Below are positions 42,899 through 53,079 of a stretch of DNA of 64,000 nucleotides, in pieces. The notes under the pieces are model-generated. The model was not told the DNA's origin. It did no database searches and saw only the letters and a list, made by a program, of their open reading frames with translations. Origin of the DNA: G965216905 sp965216905 (lineage in GTDB: Bacteria > Actinomycetota > Acidimicrobiia > Spongiisociales > ZC4RG35); assembly GCA_965216905.1 (NCBI GenBank), contig OZ244213.1, forward strand, positions 2,418,001 to 2,482,000. The letters are read 5' to 3'. Position 1 is the first letter of the stretch, and every line of letters begins with the position of its first letter. Both the position numbers and the translations under genes were made by a program.

Positions 42899-43264
42899 GT
42901 GGGGCAGAGAATCCTGGTAATTGAAGACTCCGCGGTCATCCGCCGCCTCATCGAAGTCTGTCTGCGTGCAGCCGACCTCGAGATCATGATGCGCGAGGAT
43001 GGTCCGAGCGGGCTCGCGGCGGTCCGTTCCGAGTCTCCTGATCTCTTGGTTCTCGACATCGGGCTTCCGGGGATGGACGGCTGGCAGGTGCTGGATCACA
43101 TTCGCAGCGATACCGCCACCCGCTCGCTTCCGGTCGTGGTGCTCACCGCCCACGCCGAGGAGGAGTCCCGGCGCCGGGCCGACGAGGGTGGCGCCGACGC
43201 CTTCGTCACGAAGCCGTTCCAGCCGAACGATTTCCGGCAGACGGTCCTCGACCTCATCGCCTGA
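42899..43264 (+). CDS. Single-domain response regulator
   Basis: Receiver-only protein of 121 aa. Acidic pocket residues (VIEDSA), phospho-acceptor Asp53 (LVLDIGLPGMDG), Thr83 (VVLTAHA) and Lys105 (VTKPFQP) are present. The GTG at 42899 has GAGAGG upstream. It follows the VWA gene by 45 bp and may be co-transcribed with it. No histidine kinase is adjacent. Confidence 0.9.
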   Translation: MGQRILVIEDSAVIRRLIEVCLRAADLEIMMREDGPSGLAAVRSESPDLLVLDIGLPGMDGWQVLDHIRSDTATRSLPVVVLTAHAEEESRRRADEGGADAFVTKPFQPNDFRQTVLDLIA

Positions 43265-43315
43265 CCACCCGGGCGGCATACGGCCGGAATCCCGGGCGGA
43301 TCGCGGGTGATCGGA

Positions 43316-43327
43316 TACTCTGTTGCC
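43316..43327 (+). promoter_or_regulatory. Leaderless-type -10 element
   Basis: TACTCT at 43316-43321 precedes the GTG at 43328 by 6 nt. Confidence 0.45.
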
Positions 43328-43591
43328 GTGAGCAACGACCGCGAAGTCCTGGAAAACGCCGTCTCGAGACTGCAGCGCGCCATCGAGCGTGGGACCGGCA
43401 CCAGCCTCGACGCAGACGAAGTTCGAGTCTTCGGCATCTTGCTCCACGCAACCGCTTCGGCTGCGTTGGGGTCGGCCACCGGCCGGGAGGCCTGCGCCGT
43501 CTGCGGTCGACCGGAGCATCGTCCGGCGGCGGTCGGAGGGTACGCCAAGCACGTCTACGAGCGTGCGCTGCTGGTGCCGCTGACCGGCTGA
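43328..43591 (+). CDS. Hypothetical protein with one CxxC motif
   Basis: An 87-aa protein beginning VSNDREVLENAV. The first half is predicted helical (E-N-A-V-S-R-L-Q-R-A-I-E); the second contains ACAVCGRPEHRP, possibly half of a metal site. I do not recognise the family. The GTG at 43328 is chosen because a -10 box sits 6 nt upstream; the in-frame GTG at 43307 would precede the -10. It is convergent with the GAPDH gene, 106 bp away, a gap with no obvious signals. Confidence 0.5.
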   Translation: MSNDREVLENAVSRLQRAIERGTGTSLDADEVRVFGILLHATASAALGSATGREACAVCGRPEHRPAAVGGYAKHVYERALLVPLTG

Positions 43592-43697
43592 CCTCGCCAC
43601 ATCCATCGCCGCACCGACCCGTCCCGGGCTCCGGCGGCCTCGTCCCTGATCGCCCCCCGGTGGTGGCGCGGCGCGCTCGGTCGATGACGCCTCGGAT

Positions 43698-44710
<1,013 letters not shown>

Positions 44711-44714
<4 letters not shown>

Positions 44715-45745
44715 GCCGGTGCTCCTTCCTTGGTTGCGGTGCGTCGTGCCAGCTGCTCGGCGACCTCGATCAATCGAGCCGAGTATCCCCAGCCGTTGTT
44801 GAACCAGGTGATCGACTTCACGAGCGTGTCGCCCATCACCATCGTGGCCAGACTGTCGAAGACGCCGGACTGCATGGTGTCGCGGACGTCGCTGGACACG
44901 ATGGGATCTGCGGAGAACTCGATGATGTCCCGATACGTTGCTTCCGTTGCCGATCGAATGGCTGCGTTGACGGCCTCGGCGGTGGTCGGCTGGCGCACTT
45001 CGGCGACCAGATCGACGGTCGAACCGTCGGCGACCGGGACATTCAGAGCCACTCCCGAGAGCTTCCCGGACAGCTCGGGAAGAACGTGGGCCAGGATCTC
45101 GGCCGAGTTGGAGTCGGAGGGGATGATGTTCTCGGCCGCCGCCCGAGATTGGCGGAAGTCGCTCGACGGAACGTCGGCCAGCCGCTGCGAGTTGGTCATC
45201 GCGTGAACGGCCGTGAAGAACGCCCGTTCGAGCCCGAAAGCGGCGTCGAGGACCTTCAGAATCGGTGCGACGGCGTTCGACGTGTTCGACCCCAACGCGA
45301 CGATCCGCTCATCCTCGGCGATGTCCGCATCGTTGATTCCGCGGAGCAGGATCGGGATGTCGCCGAGCCGCTCCGGGGTCGAGGCGAGAATCACCGCCCC
45401 CGCCCCGGCGTCGAGATGCTTCTGGCACCACTCCCGGGTCTGGTACGAGCCGGTCGCCTGTACGACCAGATCCACCTCGTGGGCGTTCCAGTCGGCATCT
45501 CCGGGCTGCTTCGCGTCGATGAACGGGATGCGACGTCCGTCGAGGAAGATGTCGCTTCCCTCCAGGGTGATCGGATCTGGGAACCGTCCGTAGAGCGAGT
45601 CGTACTTGAGAAGATAGGTGAGCCCTTCCGGGTCGGCCACGTCTGCGATGACGGCGATTTCCATGTCAGGTCGATGATGGACAAGCCGGAACACGTTGCG
45701 GCCGATCCGGCCGAATCCCATCAGACCGATGCGGGTCTTGGTCAT
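44711..45745 (-). CDS. GAPDH paralogue lacking the catalytic cysteine (probable pseudoenzyme)
   Basis: A 344-aa protein clearly homologous to GAPDH over its whole length (GFGRIGRNVFRL, AVHAMTNSQRLADVP, C-terminal WFNNGWGYSARL). At the position of the catalytic Cys it has Asn154 (GSNTSNAVAP aligned with ASCTTNCLAP, no gap). His181 is kept, but the phosphate-site motif TTTGAAKAV is replaced by SDSNSAEIL. It therefore cannot perform the thiohemiacetal chemistry of GAPDH. ATG 45745 has an AGAGGA box; an upstream TTG at 45766 is less likely. It is translationally coupled to the functional gap gene, suggesting a regulatory or hetero-tetramer role. The well-preserved frame argues against a decaying pseudogene. 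Confidence 0.85.
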
Positions 45746-45900
45746 GCGATTCCTCTTGGCAGGCAATGGCGAACGGTAGTCAGAAAGGGTGGTTCTCCGG
45801 CAATCCGGTGCCGGCGCCCGGACATCCGGTGGGAGAGGGACGGAACGGCCGCCGAGCTGCCAGGCTGGCGCGCTCGGCGGCAGAACCGGAGGTGGACTGG

Positions 45901-47100
45901 GTGCGCACGGAGGACGTGGCGATCGTCGGCGGCGGAATCGTCGGATTGGCCACGGCGCGCGCCCTGGCGCGGTCGGGGCACTCGGTGGTCGTCGTGGAGA
46001 AGGAGCCGGACGTCGGCCTGCATCAGACCGGGCACAACAGCGGAGTCATCCACTCGGGTCTCTACTACCGGCCGGGTTCGCTCAAGGCCGACTTCTGCGT
46101 CCGCGGGCGCCGCATGCTGCTGGACTTCTGCGACGCCGAGGGGGTCGACGTCCGGCGATCCGGCAAGGTCGTCGTTGCCTCCGATGTCGGTCAGTTCGAC
46201 GCCCTGGAGGATCTGCGCCGCCGGGGGATCGCCAACGGATTGCGCGGATTGCGTCGGCTCACGCCGGGTGCGCTGCAGGAGGTCGAGCCTCATGTCGTCG
46301 GCGTCGGAGCCCTGCACGTGCCGGAAGCTGCGGTGGTCGACTACGGAAGCGTCGCCCGCCGGATCGCCGACCGGCTGCGCGACTCGGATGGACGGATCGT
46401 CACGGACGCACCGGTCGACCGCGTGATCTCCGATGGGCCGGCAGTGGTGGTGACCGGGCGAGGGGTCGGGTTGCGAGCACGTCTGGTGATCAACTGCGCC
46501 GGGCTTCATGCCGATCGTCTGGCGGTGAGGGCGGGCCTGCACCCACCTGTGCGAATCGTGCCGTTCCGGGGGAGCTACGACACGTTGACGCCGGCTGCCA
46601 CATCGCTCGTCCGCGGCCTGGTGTACCCGGTGCCCGATCCCCGCTTCCCGTTTCTCGGCGTCCATCTCACCCGCCGCATCGACGGCTCGGTCGAGGTCGG
46701 GCCGAACGCCCTTCCGGCCCTGGGGCGTGAGCACTATCGCGGTACCCGCCCTCGCTGGCCCGACGTCGCCGAGATGCTGCGGTTCCCAGGCTTTCGACGG
46801 CTGGCGGCGCGACATTGGCGAACGGGTTTGACGGAGTTCGCCCGCACGTTGTCGCGACGCCGATACGTCCGAGCGGTGCAGCGGATGGTTCCCGAGCTCC
46901 GTCCGGATGATCTCGTCACCGGCGGAGCGGGTGTGCGAGCACAGGCGGTGACCTGGGCAGGTGAGCTGGTGGACGACTTCTCGATCGTCGATGACGATCG
47001 GATGATCCACGTCCTCAACGCGCCATCTCCCGGGGCTACGGCGTCGCTGGCCATCGGTGAGTACCTGGCCGGACTGGCCGCCGATCGTCTCCATCGATGA
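45901..47100 (+). CDS. lhgO: L-2-hydroxyglutarate oxidase / FAD-dependent oxidoreductase
   Basis: DAO-family flavoprotein of 399 aa, the usual LhgO length. The FAD-binding VAIVGGGIVGLATAR motif is near the N-terminus, followed by HQTGHNSGVIHSGLYY, a strong LhgO/L2HGDH signature, and FRGSYDTL, PFLGVHLTRRIDG and GVRAQAV segments. It probably oxidises L-2-hydroxyglutarate to 2-oxoglutarate, feeding electrons to the respiratory chain. The GTG at 45901 has a GGAGGT box; the open frame upstream to 45766 is not gene-like. It diverges from the GAPDH paralogue and converges on the threonine-synthase-like gene. Confidence 0.88.
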   Translation: MRTEDVAIVGGGIVGLATARALARSGHSVVVVEKEPDVGLHQTGHNSGVIHSGLYYRPGSLKADFCVRGRRMLLDFCDAEGVDVRRSGKVVVASDVGQFDALEDLRRRGIANGLRGLRRLTPGALQEVEPHVVGVGALHVPEAAVVDYGSVARRIADRLRDSDGRIVTDAPVDRVISDGPAVVVTGRGVGLRARLVINCAGLHADRLAVRAGLHPPVRIVPFRGSYDTLTPAATSLVRGLVYPVPDPRFPFLGVHLTRRIDGSVEVGPNALPALGREHYRGTRPRWPDVAEMLRFPGFRRLAARHWRTGLTEFARTLSRRRYVRAVQRMVPELRPDDLVTGGAGVRAQAVTWAGELVDDFSIVDDDRMIHVLNAPSPGATASLAIGEYLAGLAADRLHR

Positions 47101-47111
47101 TCGGTGAGGTG

Positions 47112-47134
47112 GGGTGGCACCTCTCGGTGCACCC
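47112..47134. terminator. Bidirectional hairpin between lhgO and the thrC-like gene
   Basis: GGGTGGCACC and GGTGCACCC pair with one bulged G around a TCTC loop, in the 34-bp gap between convergent genes. Confidence 0.4.
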
Positions 47135-48259
47135 TCAGCGGTACTTCAAGCCCGTCCCGGTGTTGAAGACCACCGTCCGGTCGCCCTCGGAGATCCACCC
47201 CGAAGCACGCAGCGCTTCGTAGGCCGACCACGCCGCACCTCCCTCCGGGCACATGTCGACACCGGTGGTCGAGGCCAGCCGGGCGGCGGTGCCGTGGAGG
47301 TGTTCCTCGTCGATGGCGAGGGCGGTGCCCGCGGTCTCACGGATGGCCCGGAGGCAGAGGAATCCTCCGATCGGCGCCGGTACTCGCAGCCCCCACGCCG
47401 ACGTAATGGGATCCGGCCAGGGGGAGGTCCGCTCCGCACCCGAGCGAAAGGCCGACACCACCGGGGCGCATCCGGATGCCTGGACCGACACCAGGCGGGG
47501 GCGTTCGGAGCCGATCCACCCCATGTGCTCCATCTCGTCCCACGCCTTCCACATGCCCACCAGGCCGGTTCCGCCCCCGGTGGGACAGATCACCACATCC
47601 GGCAGGCGACGGTCGAGTTGCTCGAACAGCTCGTACCCCATCGTCTTCTTTCCTTCGACCCGGTACGGCTCCTTGAGGGTGGAGACGTCGAAATCGGCCG
47701 GTCGGCGATGATCGGCGAGGTGGGCGCCGGCGTCGGCGATGGTTCCGTCGACGAGGATGACCTCGGCTCCGAAGTGGTGGCACTCTTCGATGAACTGTCG
47801 TGGTGTGTCGGCCGGCATGGCAACCGTGACCGCCATACCGGCCCGGGCGCCGTAGGCGGAGAGGGCGGCGGCCGCATTGCCGGCCGAAGGCGCCACGAGG
47901 CGCTCCGCCCGGAGCATCCGAGCGGCGGAGACCGCCATCGTCATGCCGCGCGCTTTGAAGGATCCGGTGGGGTTGACCGCCTCGTCCTTGATCCACACCC
48001 CGTCACCGGCCGCGATCAACGGTGTCCAACCCTCACCGAGAGTGACCGCGCCGTCGACGGGAACCGGCAACACGGCGTGATACCGCCATAGCGTCGCCCG
48101 ATCCGGGTCGATGACCTGATCGGGCTGGCCGGCGGGCAGATCGAGGTCCACCCGGAGCGGCATCCCGCACTGCTCGCACACCGTGCGGAGGTCGAGCGGG
48201 TCGGCCGGGAGGCCACAGTCGAAGCACGTCAAGGTCCGGACCTGCAAGGTTGACTTCAT
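47135..48259 (-). CDS. thrC: Threonine synthase-family PLP enzyme
   Basis: PLP-dependent fold-type II enzyme of 374 aa. An N-terminal zinc-ribbon-like segment has Cys12, Cys15, Cys28 and Cys31. The PLP-binding Lys102 lies in NPTGSFKARG, and the phosphate-binding loop is PTGGGTGLVGMW. SAGNAAAALSAYGARAG is typical of threonine synthases, which convert O-phosphohomoserine to threonine. Some proteins of this layout have other substrates (for example diaminopropionate or cysteate synthase), so the exact reaction is not certain. ATG 48259; the frame continues upstream but lacks family sequence. Confidence 0.82.
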   Translation of the reverse strand: MKSTLQVRTLTCFDCGLPADPLDLRTVCEQCGMPLRVDLDLPAGQPDQVIDPDRATLWRYHAVLPVPVDGAVTLGEGWTPLIAAGDGVWIKDEAVNPTGSFKARGMTMAVSAARMLRAERLVAPSAGNAAAALSAYGARAGMAVTVAMPADTPRQFIEECHHFGAEVILVDGTIADAGAHLADHRRPADFDVSTLKEPYRVEGKKTMGYELFEQLDRRLPDVVICPTGGGTGLVGMWKAWDEMEHMGWIGSERPRLVSVQASGCAPVVSAFRSGAERTSPWPDPITSAWGLRVPAPIGGFLCLRAIRETAGTALAIDEEHLHGTAARLASTTGVDMCPEGGAAWSAYEALRASGWISEGDRTVVFNTGTGLKYR

Positions 48260-48432
48260 GGCCGCCGAACCTACGTCACCCTCGACTTCCTTCCAATCCG
48301 AACGGGCGCCGGGAGCTGCGCCGCTCCCCGGTTCCATCGACCTCGGGACGAGAGCTCATCGGGGCCGTCGTCGACCGGTGGCGAAGGCTACGGTTCGAAT
48401 CGGGGTGGAGACCCGACGACCGAGGAGCATCG

Positions 48433-49179
48433 ATGCAGAAGGTTCGAGGTGTCTTTGTCATCATCCGTGCGCTGGGGCCACTCCTTGCCTTCCTCGTGTT
48501 GGTGATCGCCACCGTGGCGATGGTCAGCTCGGTCATCGAGTCGGCAAGGGTGTTCGGTTCCCGAGTCGACGAGCAGCTGGCCGGCACCAAACAGATGTTC
48601 ACCGATGTGACCGGGGCGTTCGACGATGTGGGAGTGTTCGTCGGCGACGTGGCCGCCGCAGTGGACCAGGTCGGTCCGGCGATCGCCTCGATGCCCACGG
48701 CGGTGGTCGTCGCGACTCCCGAGGTTCGGCTGCCGCAGTTCGTCCCAGTGCCATTCGGTGCCAGCCGAACGCTGGTCGGCTCGCAGCGAATCTCCGCCGA
48801 AGTGCCGGGCACGCGCGAGATCAAGACCTTCTTCGGCGACATTTCCGACACCGCCTCGACGGTGACGGGTGACATCGGTGCCGGCCTCGAATCGTTCTTC
48901 GCCGCACCGACCCAGATCACCGAGATCAGCGCAGCCACCACCACCTTCGCCGATGACCTCCGAGGCTCGGTGTTGGGCTGGCTGTCGGTGCTCGGAGTGA
49001 TCGCGGTGGTGGCAGTGATCGTCTGGATCGCCGGCTCCATCTCGCACACGGTTGCCGAGGTGAGGCGCGGTATCGCGCTGATCCGCGGTGAGCCGATCCC
49101 CGCGGTATCGATCGTCGAGATGACCGAGCGTCTGCGGAGCTTGGAAGCGGATCTGGCGGCGCTCACGGCCGCTTCCTGA
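48433..49179 (+). CDS. Two-span membrane protein of unknown function
   Basis: A 248-aa protein with one hydrophobic span near the N-terminus (about 8-34), an extracytoplasmic region of about 145 residues with long predicted helices and a beta-like centre, a second span (about 183-208), and a short cytoplasmic tail predicted as coiled coil (RLRSLEADLAALTA). ATG 48433 follows a GGAG box. I do not recognise the family. It is divergent from the threonine-synthase-like gene and convergent with the aldehyde dehydrogenase. Confidence 0.65.
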   Translation: MQKVRGVFVIIRALGPLLAFLVLVIATVAMVSSVIESARVFGSRVDEQLAGTKQMFTDVTGAFDDVGVFVGDVAAAVDQVGPAIASMPTAVVVATPEVRLPQFVPVPFGASRTLVGSQRISAEVPGTREIKTFFGDISDTASTVTGDIGAGLESFFAAPTQITEISAATTTFADDLRGSVLGWLSVLGVIAVVAVIVWIAGSISHTVAEVRRGIALIRGEPIPAVSIVEMTERLRSLEADLAALTAAS

Positions 49180-49200
49180 CGCGAGCGGTCCGCCGCCCGG

Positions 49201-50658
49201 TCACCAGTCGACGGCGATGTACTTCGTCTCCAGGTACTCGAGCATCCCGTCGTGCCCGCCTTCTCTGCCCTGGCCGGACTGTTTGACGCCACCGAACGGA
49301 GCGGCCGGGTCGGAGATGAGGCCCCGGTTGATGCCCACCATTCCTGCCTCGATGGCTTCGGCGGCTCGCATCGCCCTGGCCAGGTCGCGGGTGTAGACGT
49401 AGCTGGCCAGGCCGTAGATGCTGTCGTTGGCCATGGTGATCGCCTCGTCGTCGTCCGCGAACGTCACGATCGGAGCGACGGGGCCGAAGATCTCGTCCGA
49501 GAGGATCGGGTCGTCGGCATCGACGTCGGTGAGGACGGTCGGTTCGACGAAGAACCCGGGCCGGTCGGGCCGGCTGCCTCCCGTTGCGATTCGGGAACCG
49601 CGGCCCTCCGCCGCCTCGATCTTGCCGGCGATCTCCTCGGCGGCGTCCTCATTGATGACCGGCCCGAGCTCCACCCCTTCCTCCATCCCGGGCCCGACCC
49701 GGGTGTTGCGCATCGCCGAGGCGAACCGGTCGGCCAGATCGGCGGCCACCGATTCGTGGACGTAGATGCGGTTGGCGGCGATACACGACTGTCCCCCGTT
49801 GCGCATCTTGGCCACCATCAGCCCTTCGACGGCGGCGTCGAGGTCGGCGTCGCCGAAGATGACGAAGGGGGCATTCCCCCCGAGTTCCATCGAGCAGCGA
49901 ACGACCCGGTCTGCCGCCTGGATGAGGAGGTTTCGACCGACCTCGGTCGATCCGGTGAAGGAGAGGTTGCGGACGCGGTCGTCGCCGAGCATCGCCGGCA
50001 CCACCTCCGACGAGCGACGCGACGGCAGGACGTTCAATACACCGTCGGGTAGCCCGGCATCGGTGAGGATGCGAGCCACTGCCAGGGCCGTGAGCGGCGT
50101 GTCGCTGGCCGGCTTGAGGATCATCGTGCAACCGGCCGCAATGGCGGGCCCGATCTTCCTGGTCGCCATGGCGGCGGGGAAGTTCCACGGGGTGATGAGC
50201 AGCGAGACGCCGATCGGCTGGTGGATGGCGATGATGCGTTTGTCGCCGGCCGGAGCGGTCGAGAGCGTCCCGAGGTTCCTCACCGCCTCGCCTGCGTACC
50301 ACCGGAAGAACTCGGCCGCATAGGTGACCTCGCCGCGGGCTTCGGCGAATGCCTTGCCCATCTCGGCGACGATCAGCTCGGCGAGGGGATCGGCCTGGTC
50401 GATCATCGCCTCATACGCACGGCGGAGGATCTCGCTCCGCTCCCGCGGGCTGGACGCCCCGAATGCCTCGGCTGCTTCGGCGGCCGCATCGACCGCAGCC
50501 TTGGCGTCGCCGGCCGAGCCGGAGGCGACGGAGGCGATTTCGGTCCCGGTCGCCGGGTCCAACACCGAGATCTCGGCGCCGTCGGATGATTCCCGCCACT
50601 CGCCGCCGATGTGAAGGCGGGTTGCCCCTTCGCGCTCGAGTGTTTCGATCAGCGTCAT
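49201..50658 (-). CDS. gabD: NAD(P)-dependent succinate-semialdehyde dehydrogenase (aldehyde dehydrogenase family)
   Basis: Aldehyde dehydrogenase of 485 aa. The catalytic Cys292 is in GGQSCIAANR and the general base Glu258 in MELGGNAP; the cofactor-binding LLITPWNFP and FTGSTEVGR motifs are conserved. The overall pattern and length match GabD-type enzymes, which oxidise succinate semialdehyde to succinate in GABA or 4-hydroxybutyrate use. Substrate assignment by sequence alone is tentative; a broader aldehyde range is possible. The gene stands alone between a membrane-protein gene on each side. Confidence 0.88.
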   Translation of the reverse strand: MTLIETLEREGATRLHIGGEWRESSDGAEISVLDPATGTEIASVASGSAGDAKAAVDAAAEAAEAFGASSPRERSEILRRAYEAMIDQADPLAELIVAEMGKAFAEARGEVTYAAEFFRWYAGEAVRNLGTLSTAPAGDKRIIAIHQPIGVSLLITPWNFPAAMATRKIGPAIAAGCTMILKPASDTPLTALAVARILTDAGLPDGVLNVLPSRRSSEVVPAMLGDDRVRNLSFTGSTEVGRNLLIQAADRVVRCSMELGGNAPFVIFGDADLDAAVEGLMVAKMRNGGQSCIAANRIYVHESVAADLADRFASAMRNTRVGPGMEEGVELGPVINEDAAEEIAGKIEAAEGRGSRIATGGSRPDRPGFFVEPTVLTDVDADDPILSDEIFGPVAPIVTFADDDEAITMANDSIYGLASYVYTRDLARAMRAAEAIEAGMVGINRGLISDPAAPFGGVKQSGQGREGGHDGMLEYLETKYIAVDW

Positions 50659-50764
50659 GCTCCGAGTCCATCCTCGACGTCCCGACCTCTCGGTGTTCGA
50701 TCGTACCCGGCGCTCGGAGTCGTTCTCCTCGAGAGACGGCGTCGCCCGCTGGGGAGAGGCGACG

Positions 50765-51928
50765 TCAGGAGCGTCCGATTACCCACGCCCACCAACCACC
50801 GGCCACCCATAGACCGACGGCTGCCACCAGAGCCAGCCACATGCCGACGTTCACCAGACCGAACATCGCCAGTGAGAGCCCGGCGATCATGGCCGTCAGT
50901 GCAGCCGTGTGGGCGTGGATCGGGGTGTGGTCGCAGTCCGGTCGGAGCATGAGGATCAGGGGAGTCGTGACGAAGCCCACCAGTAACGCGTGGAGGTGGA
51001 TGATCACCCCCTGCCGGCCGGAGACGATCAGCGCACCCGAGCCTCCCAAAGCTGCGGCCGTGGTGGTCAACGTGGTCACCGCAAACCAAGTCCCGGCGGT
51101 ACGCCACACCGCCCGAGCGGGACTCGCCTGCGAGGCTCGCCAGAGCTCGCGCAACCAGATACCGGCCGGGTACAACAGGAGCAGACCCGCCGCCCGAGCC
51201 GCCGGCCCGAGGAGCGGGACTTCGGGCCCCCCGACGACGCCGAGCGGAAACGTGAGCCACGCCAGCGCCACCCACCAGCGCTTGGCGAGTAGGACTCGGT
51301 GTTCGTCGAAGACGAGGCCGAACTTCGAGGCCATGGTGACCAATCCGCCGACGACGCACAGCACCAGGAACCAGGCGAAGCCGAGCAGGAACGCGTGGAC
51401 GGCCAGGGTCTCGCTGAGGGGGGTTCCGGCTCCTGACGCCTGGAGCGCAGCCAGCGCCCACACGCCGAGGCTGGCGATGATGAGATAGATCAGTCCGGCT
51501 TTGAACAGCGCCGGCCCGGCGCCGGTGGCCGTCTTGGCAGCGCTCACCCAGCGCCAGATGGCGACGTACCAGGCGAGCATGGTCACCGTCGAGATGGCGA
51601 TGGTGACCGGGTGGTATCCGGTGGCGAGAAACCCGAGAAATATGGCCGGAGTCAGGGCGGCCAAGACGACGGCGACGGTGTGAAGGGTTTCGGGGCTCGC
51701 CAGCATGGACAGCCCCACGATGAGCAGACCGAGGGCAGCCCAGCCGAAGTAGAGGGTGTGGGAGTGGCTGTGCAGGAGATGGTCGAACGGGACGGGCGAG
51801 CTGAGCCCCACCAGTACCGCCCGCATCCCCACTCCGATGAGGGTCGCCAGGACGTACGCCCAAAGCGTGGCCCGAACGAGCCCGGACCGAAGGGGGGAGT
51901 GGATGTCTCGAACCTCGGTCGTGTGCAC
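50765..51928 (-). CDS. Polytopic membrane protein with conserved His pairs
   Basis: A 387-aa protein with about 11-12 hydrophobic spans. Several His residues sit inside or at the ends of spans: LLHSHSHTLYFGW (about 51-64), AVHAFLLGF, VIIHLHALLVGF and PIHAHTAAL. The HxHSH...GW pattern occurs in uncharacterised membrane proteins distantly resembling NnrS and the haem-copper oxidase subunit I fold, so haem or metal binding is plausible but unproven. The GTG at 51928 sits only 2 nt from an AGGAGG box, closer than usual, so the true start may be slightly further in. Confidence 0.65.
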   Translation of the reverse strand: MHTTEVRDIHSPLRSGLVRATLWAYVLATLIGVGMRAVLVGLSSPVPFDHLLHSHSHTLYFGWAALGLLIVGLSMLASPETLHTVAVVLAALTPAIFLGFLATGYHPVTIAISTVTMLAWYVAIWRWVSAAKTATGAGPALFKAGLIYLIIASLGVWALAALQASGAGTPLSETLAVHAFLLGFAWFLVLCVVGGLVTMASKFGLVFDEHRVLLAKRWWVALAWLTFPLGVVGGPEVPLLGPAARAAGLLLLYPAGIWLRELWRASQASPARAVWRTAGTWFAVTTLTTTAAALGGSGALIVSGRQGVIIHLHALLVGFVTTPLILMLRPDCDHTPIHAHTAALTAMIAGLSLAMFGLVNVGMWLALVAAVGLWVAGGWWAWVIGRS

Positions 51929-52029
51929 CCTCCTTGGATATCACCTCGCCGGTCGAGATCGAAAACGGACCCATTCCGTTCCGGAGCCGAGCCCGATACC
52001 GTGACCGGGGGTGTGCGGGAAAGGCAAAC

Positions 52030-53079
52030 GTGCTCTCCGTTCTCGTCCCCGTGCTGCTGGCGGCTTTGCCGCCATGTCCGCCGGTTTCACCGCCGGTGTC
52101 CGGGCCGGTCGTCGCCGAGTTCGCTCCGATCGGCAGCTACGCCGGCCACTGGGGGAGGGACTACCGGGCCGACCCTGGCTCGGTCGTCGACGCGGTCGCC
52201 GCCGGCCGGGTGACCTTCGCCGGGGAGGTGGCCGGACGGAACTCGGTCACCATCGACCACGGGCGGGGTTGGAAGACGACCGTTTCGTACCTCGAGGCCG
52301 TCACCGTCGGCCGGGGTGAGCGGGTCGGGCGCGGAGAGCCGGTGGGGCGCAGCGGACTCGCCCACGGGACCGCCGCCGTCCATCTGTCCGTCCGCCTCGA
52401 CGGTGCCTACGTCGACCCCCGGGTGCTCTTCGGATGCCGGGTGGGGGACGTGAGCGAGGCGCTGTGGCTGAGAGAGCCGGGGGCGACGGCGCCGGCTGGG
52501 TCCGGGTTGGGACTGTCGGTCCCGGGGTTGGTGTTTCCCTATGCTGCCACCGGTGCGACGAGTGCTTCTCGGCGGGACCTTCGATCCTCCCCACATCGCC
52601 CACCTGGTGGCGGGGGAGGTGGCGTACCGGCAGCTCGGAGCCGACCTGGTCACGTTCCTCCCGGCCGGCGCACCGTGGCAGAAGGCCGACGACGGCGTCA
52701 GTCACCCCGACCACCGCTGGAACATGACCCGGTTGGCGGTGCAGGGAGTCGACTACTTCGAGGCCGACGATCGCGAGGTCCGGCGGGAAGGCTGGACCTA
52801 CACCATCGACACCATCGACTCGTTCTCCGCCGACGAAACGCTGATATTGGTGCTCGGTGCCGATGCCGCTGCCAACGTCGGCACCTGGCATCGGGGGAAG
52901 GACGTGTTGGAACGGGCGCGGCTGGCGGTCGCCCCCCGGCCGGGGACCGACCGGTCGGCGGTCGAGGGGGCGGTGGGTCGACGGATCGTCTGGCTGGACA
53001 TGCCGCTCCTCGAGTTGTCGGGGACCGAGATTCGGGAACGGGTCGCCGCGCGTCGTTCGGTGCGGTTCCTGGTCCGTGA
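52030..53079 (+). CDS. Exported degenerate M23 (LytM-like) protein; frame runs into nadD
   Basis: Begins at GTG 52030 behind GGGAAAGG. Residues 1-28 form a signal peptide, followed by an M23-like domain to about residue 136. His40 and Asp44 (HWGRD) and catalytic-type His118 are present, but the last zinc ligand is Ser120 (HLS instead of HxH), so catalysis is doubtful; such LytM domains can act as activators of amidases. The domain naturally ends near RVLFGCR (about 52437). Beyond it the same frame stays open to 53079, through most of nadD in another phase, and that portion is Arg/Gly/Pro-rich and not protein-like. A one-base shift near 52440 would reach a TGA at 52451. The true 3' end is therefore uncertain. 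Confidence 0.55.
   Translation: MLSVLVPVLLAALPPCPPVSPPVSGPVVAEFAPIGSYAGHWGRDYRADPGSVVDAVAAGRVTFAGEVAGRNSVTIDHGRGWKTTVSYLEAVTVGRGERVGRGEPVGRSGLAHGTAAVHLSVRLDGAYVDPRVLFGCRVGDVSEALWLREPGATAPAGSGLGLSVPGLVFPYAATGATSASRRDLRSSPHRPPGGGGGGVPAARSRPGHVPPGRRTVAEGRRRRQSPRPPLEHDPVGGAGSRLLRGRRSRGPAGRLDLHHRHHRLVLRRRNADIGARCRCRCQRRHLASGEGRVGTGAAGGRPPAGDRPVGGRGGGGSTDRLAGHAAPRVVGDRDSGTGRRASFGAVPGP
52540..52552 (+). promoter_or_regulatory. Leaderless-type -10 element for nadD
   Basis: TATGCT at 52540-52545 precedes the GTG at 52553 by 7 nt. The ATG at 52541 lies inside this -10 box, so it is less likely to be the start. Confidence 0.45.
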
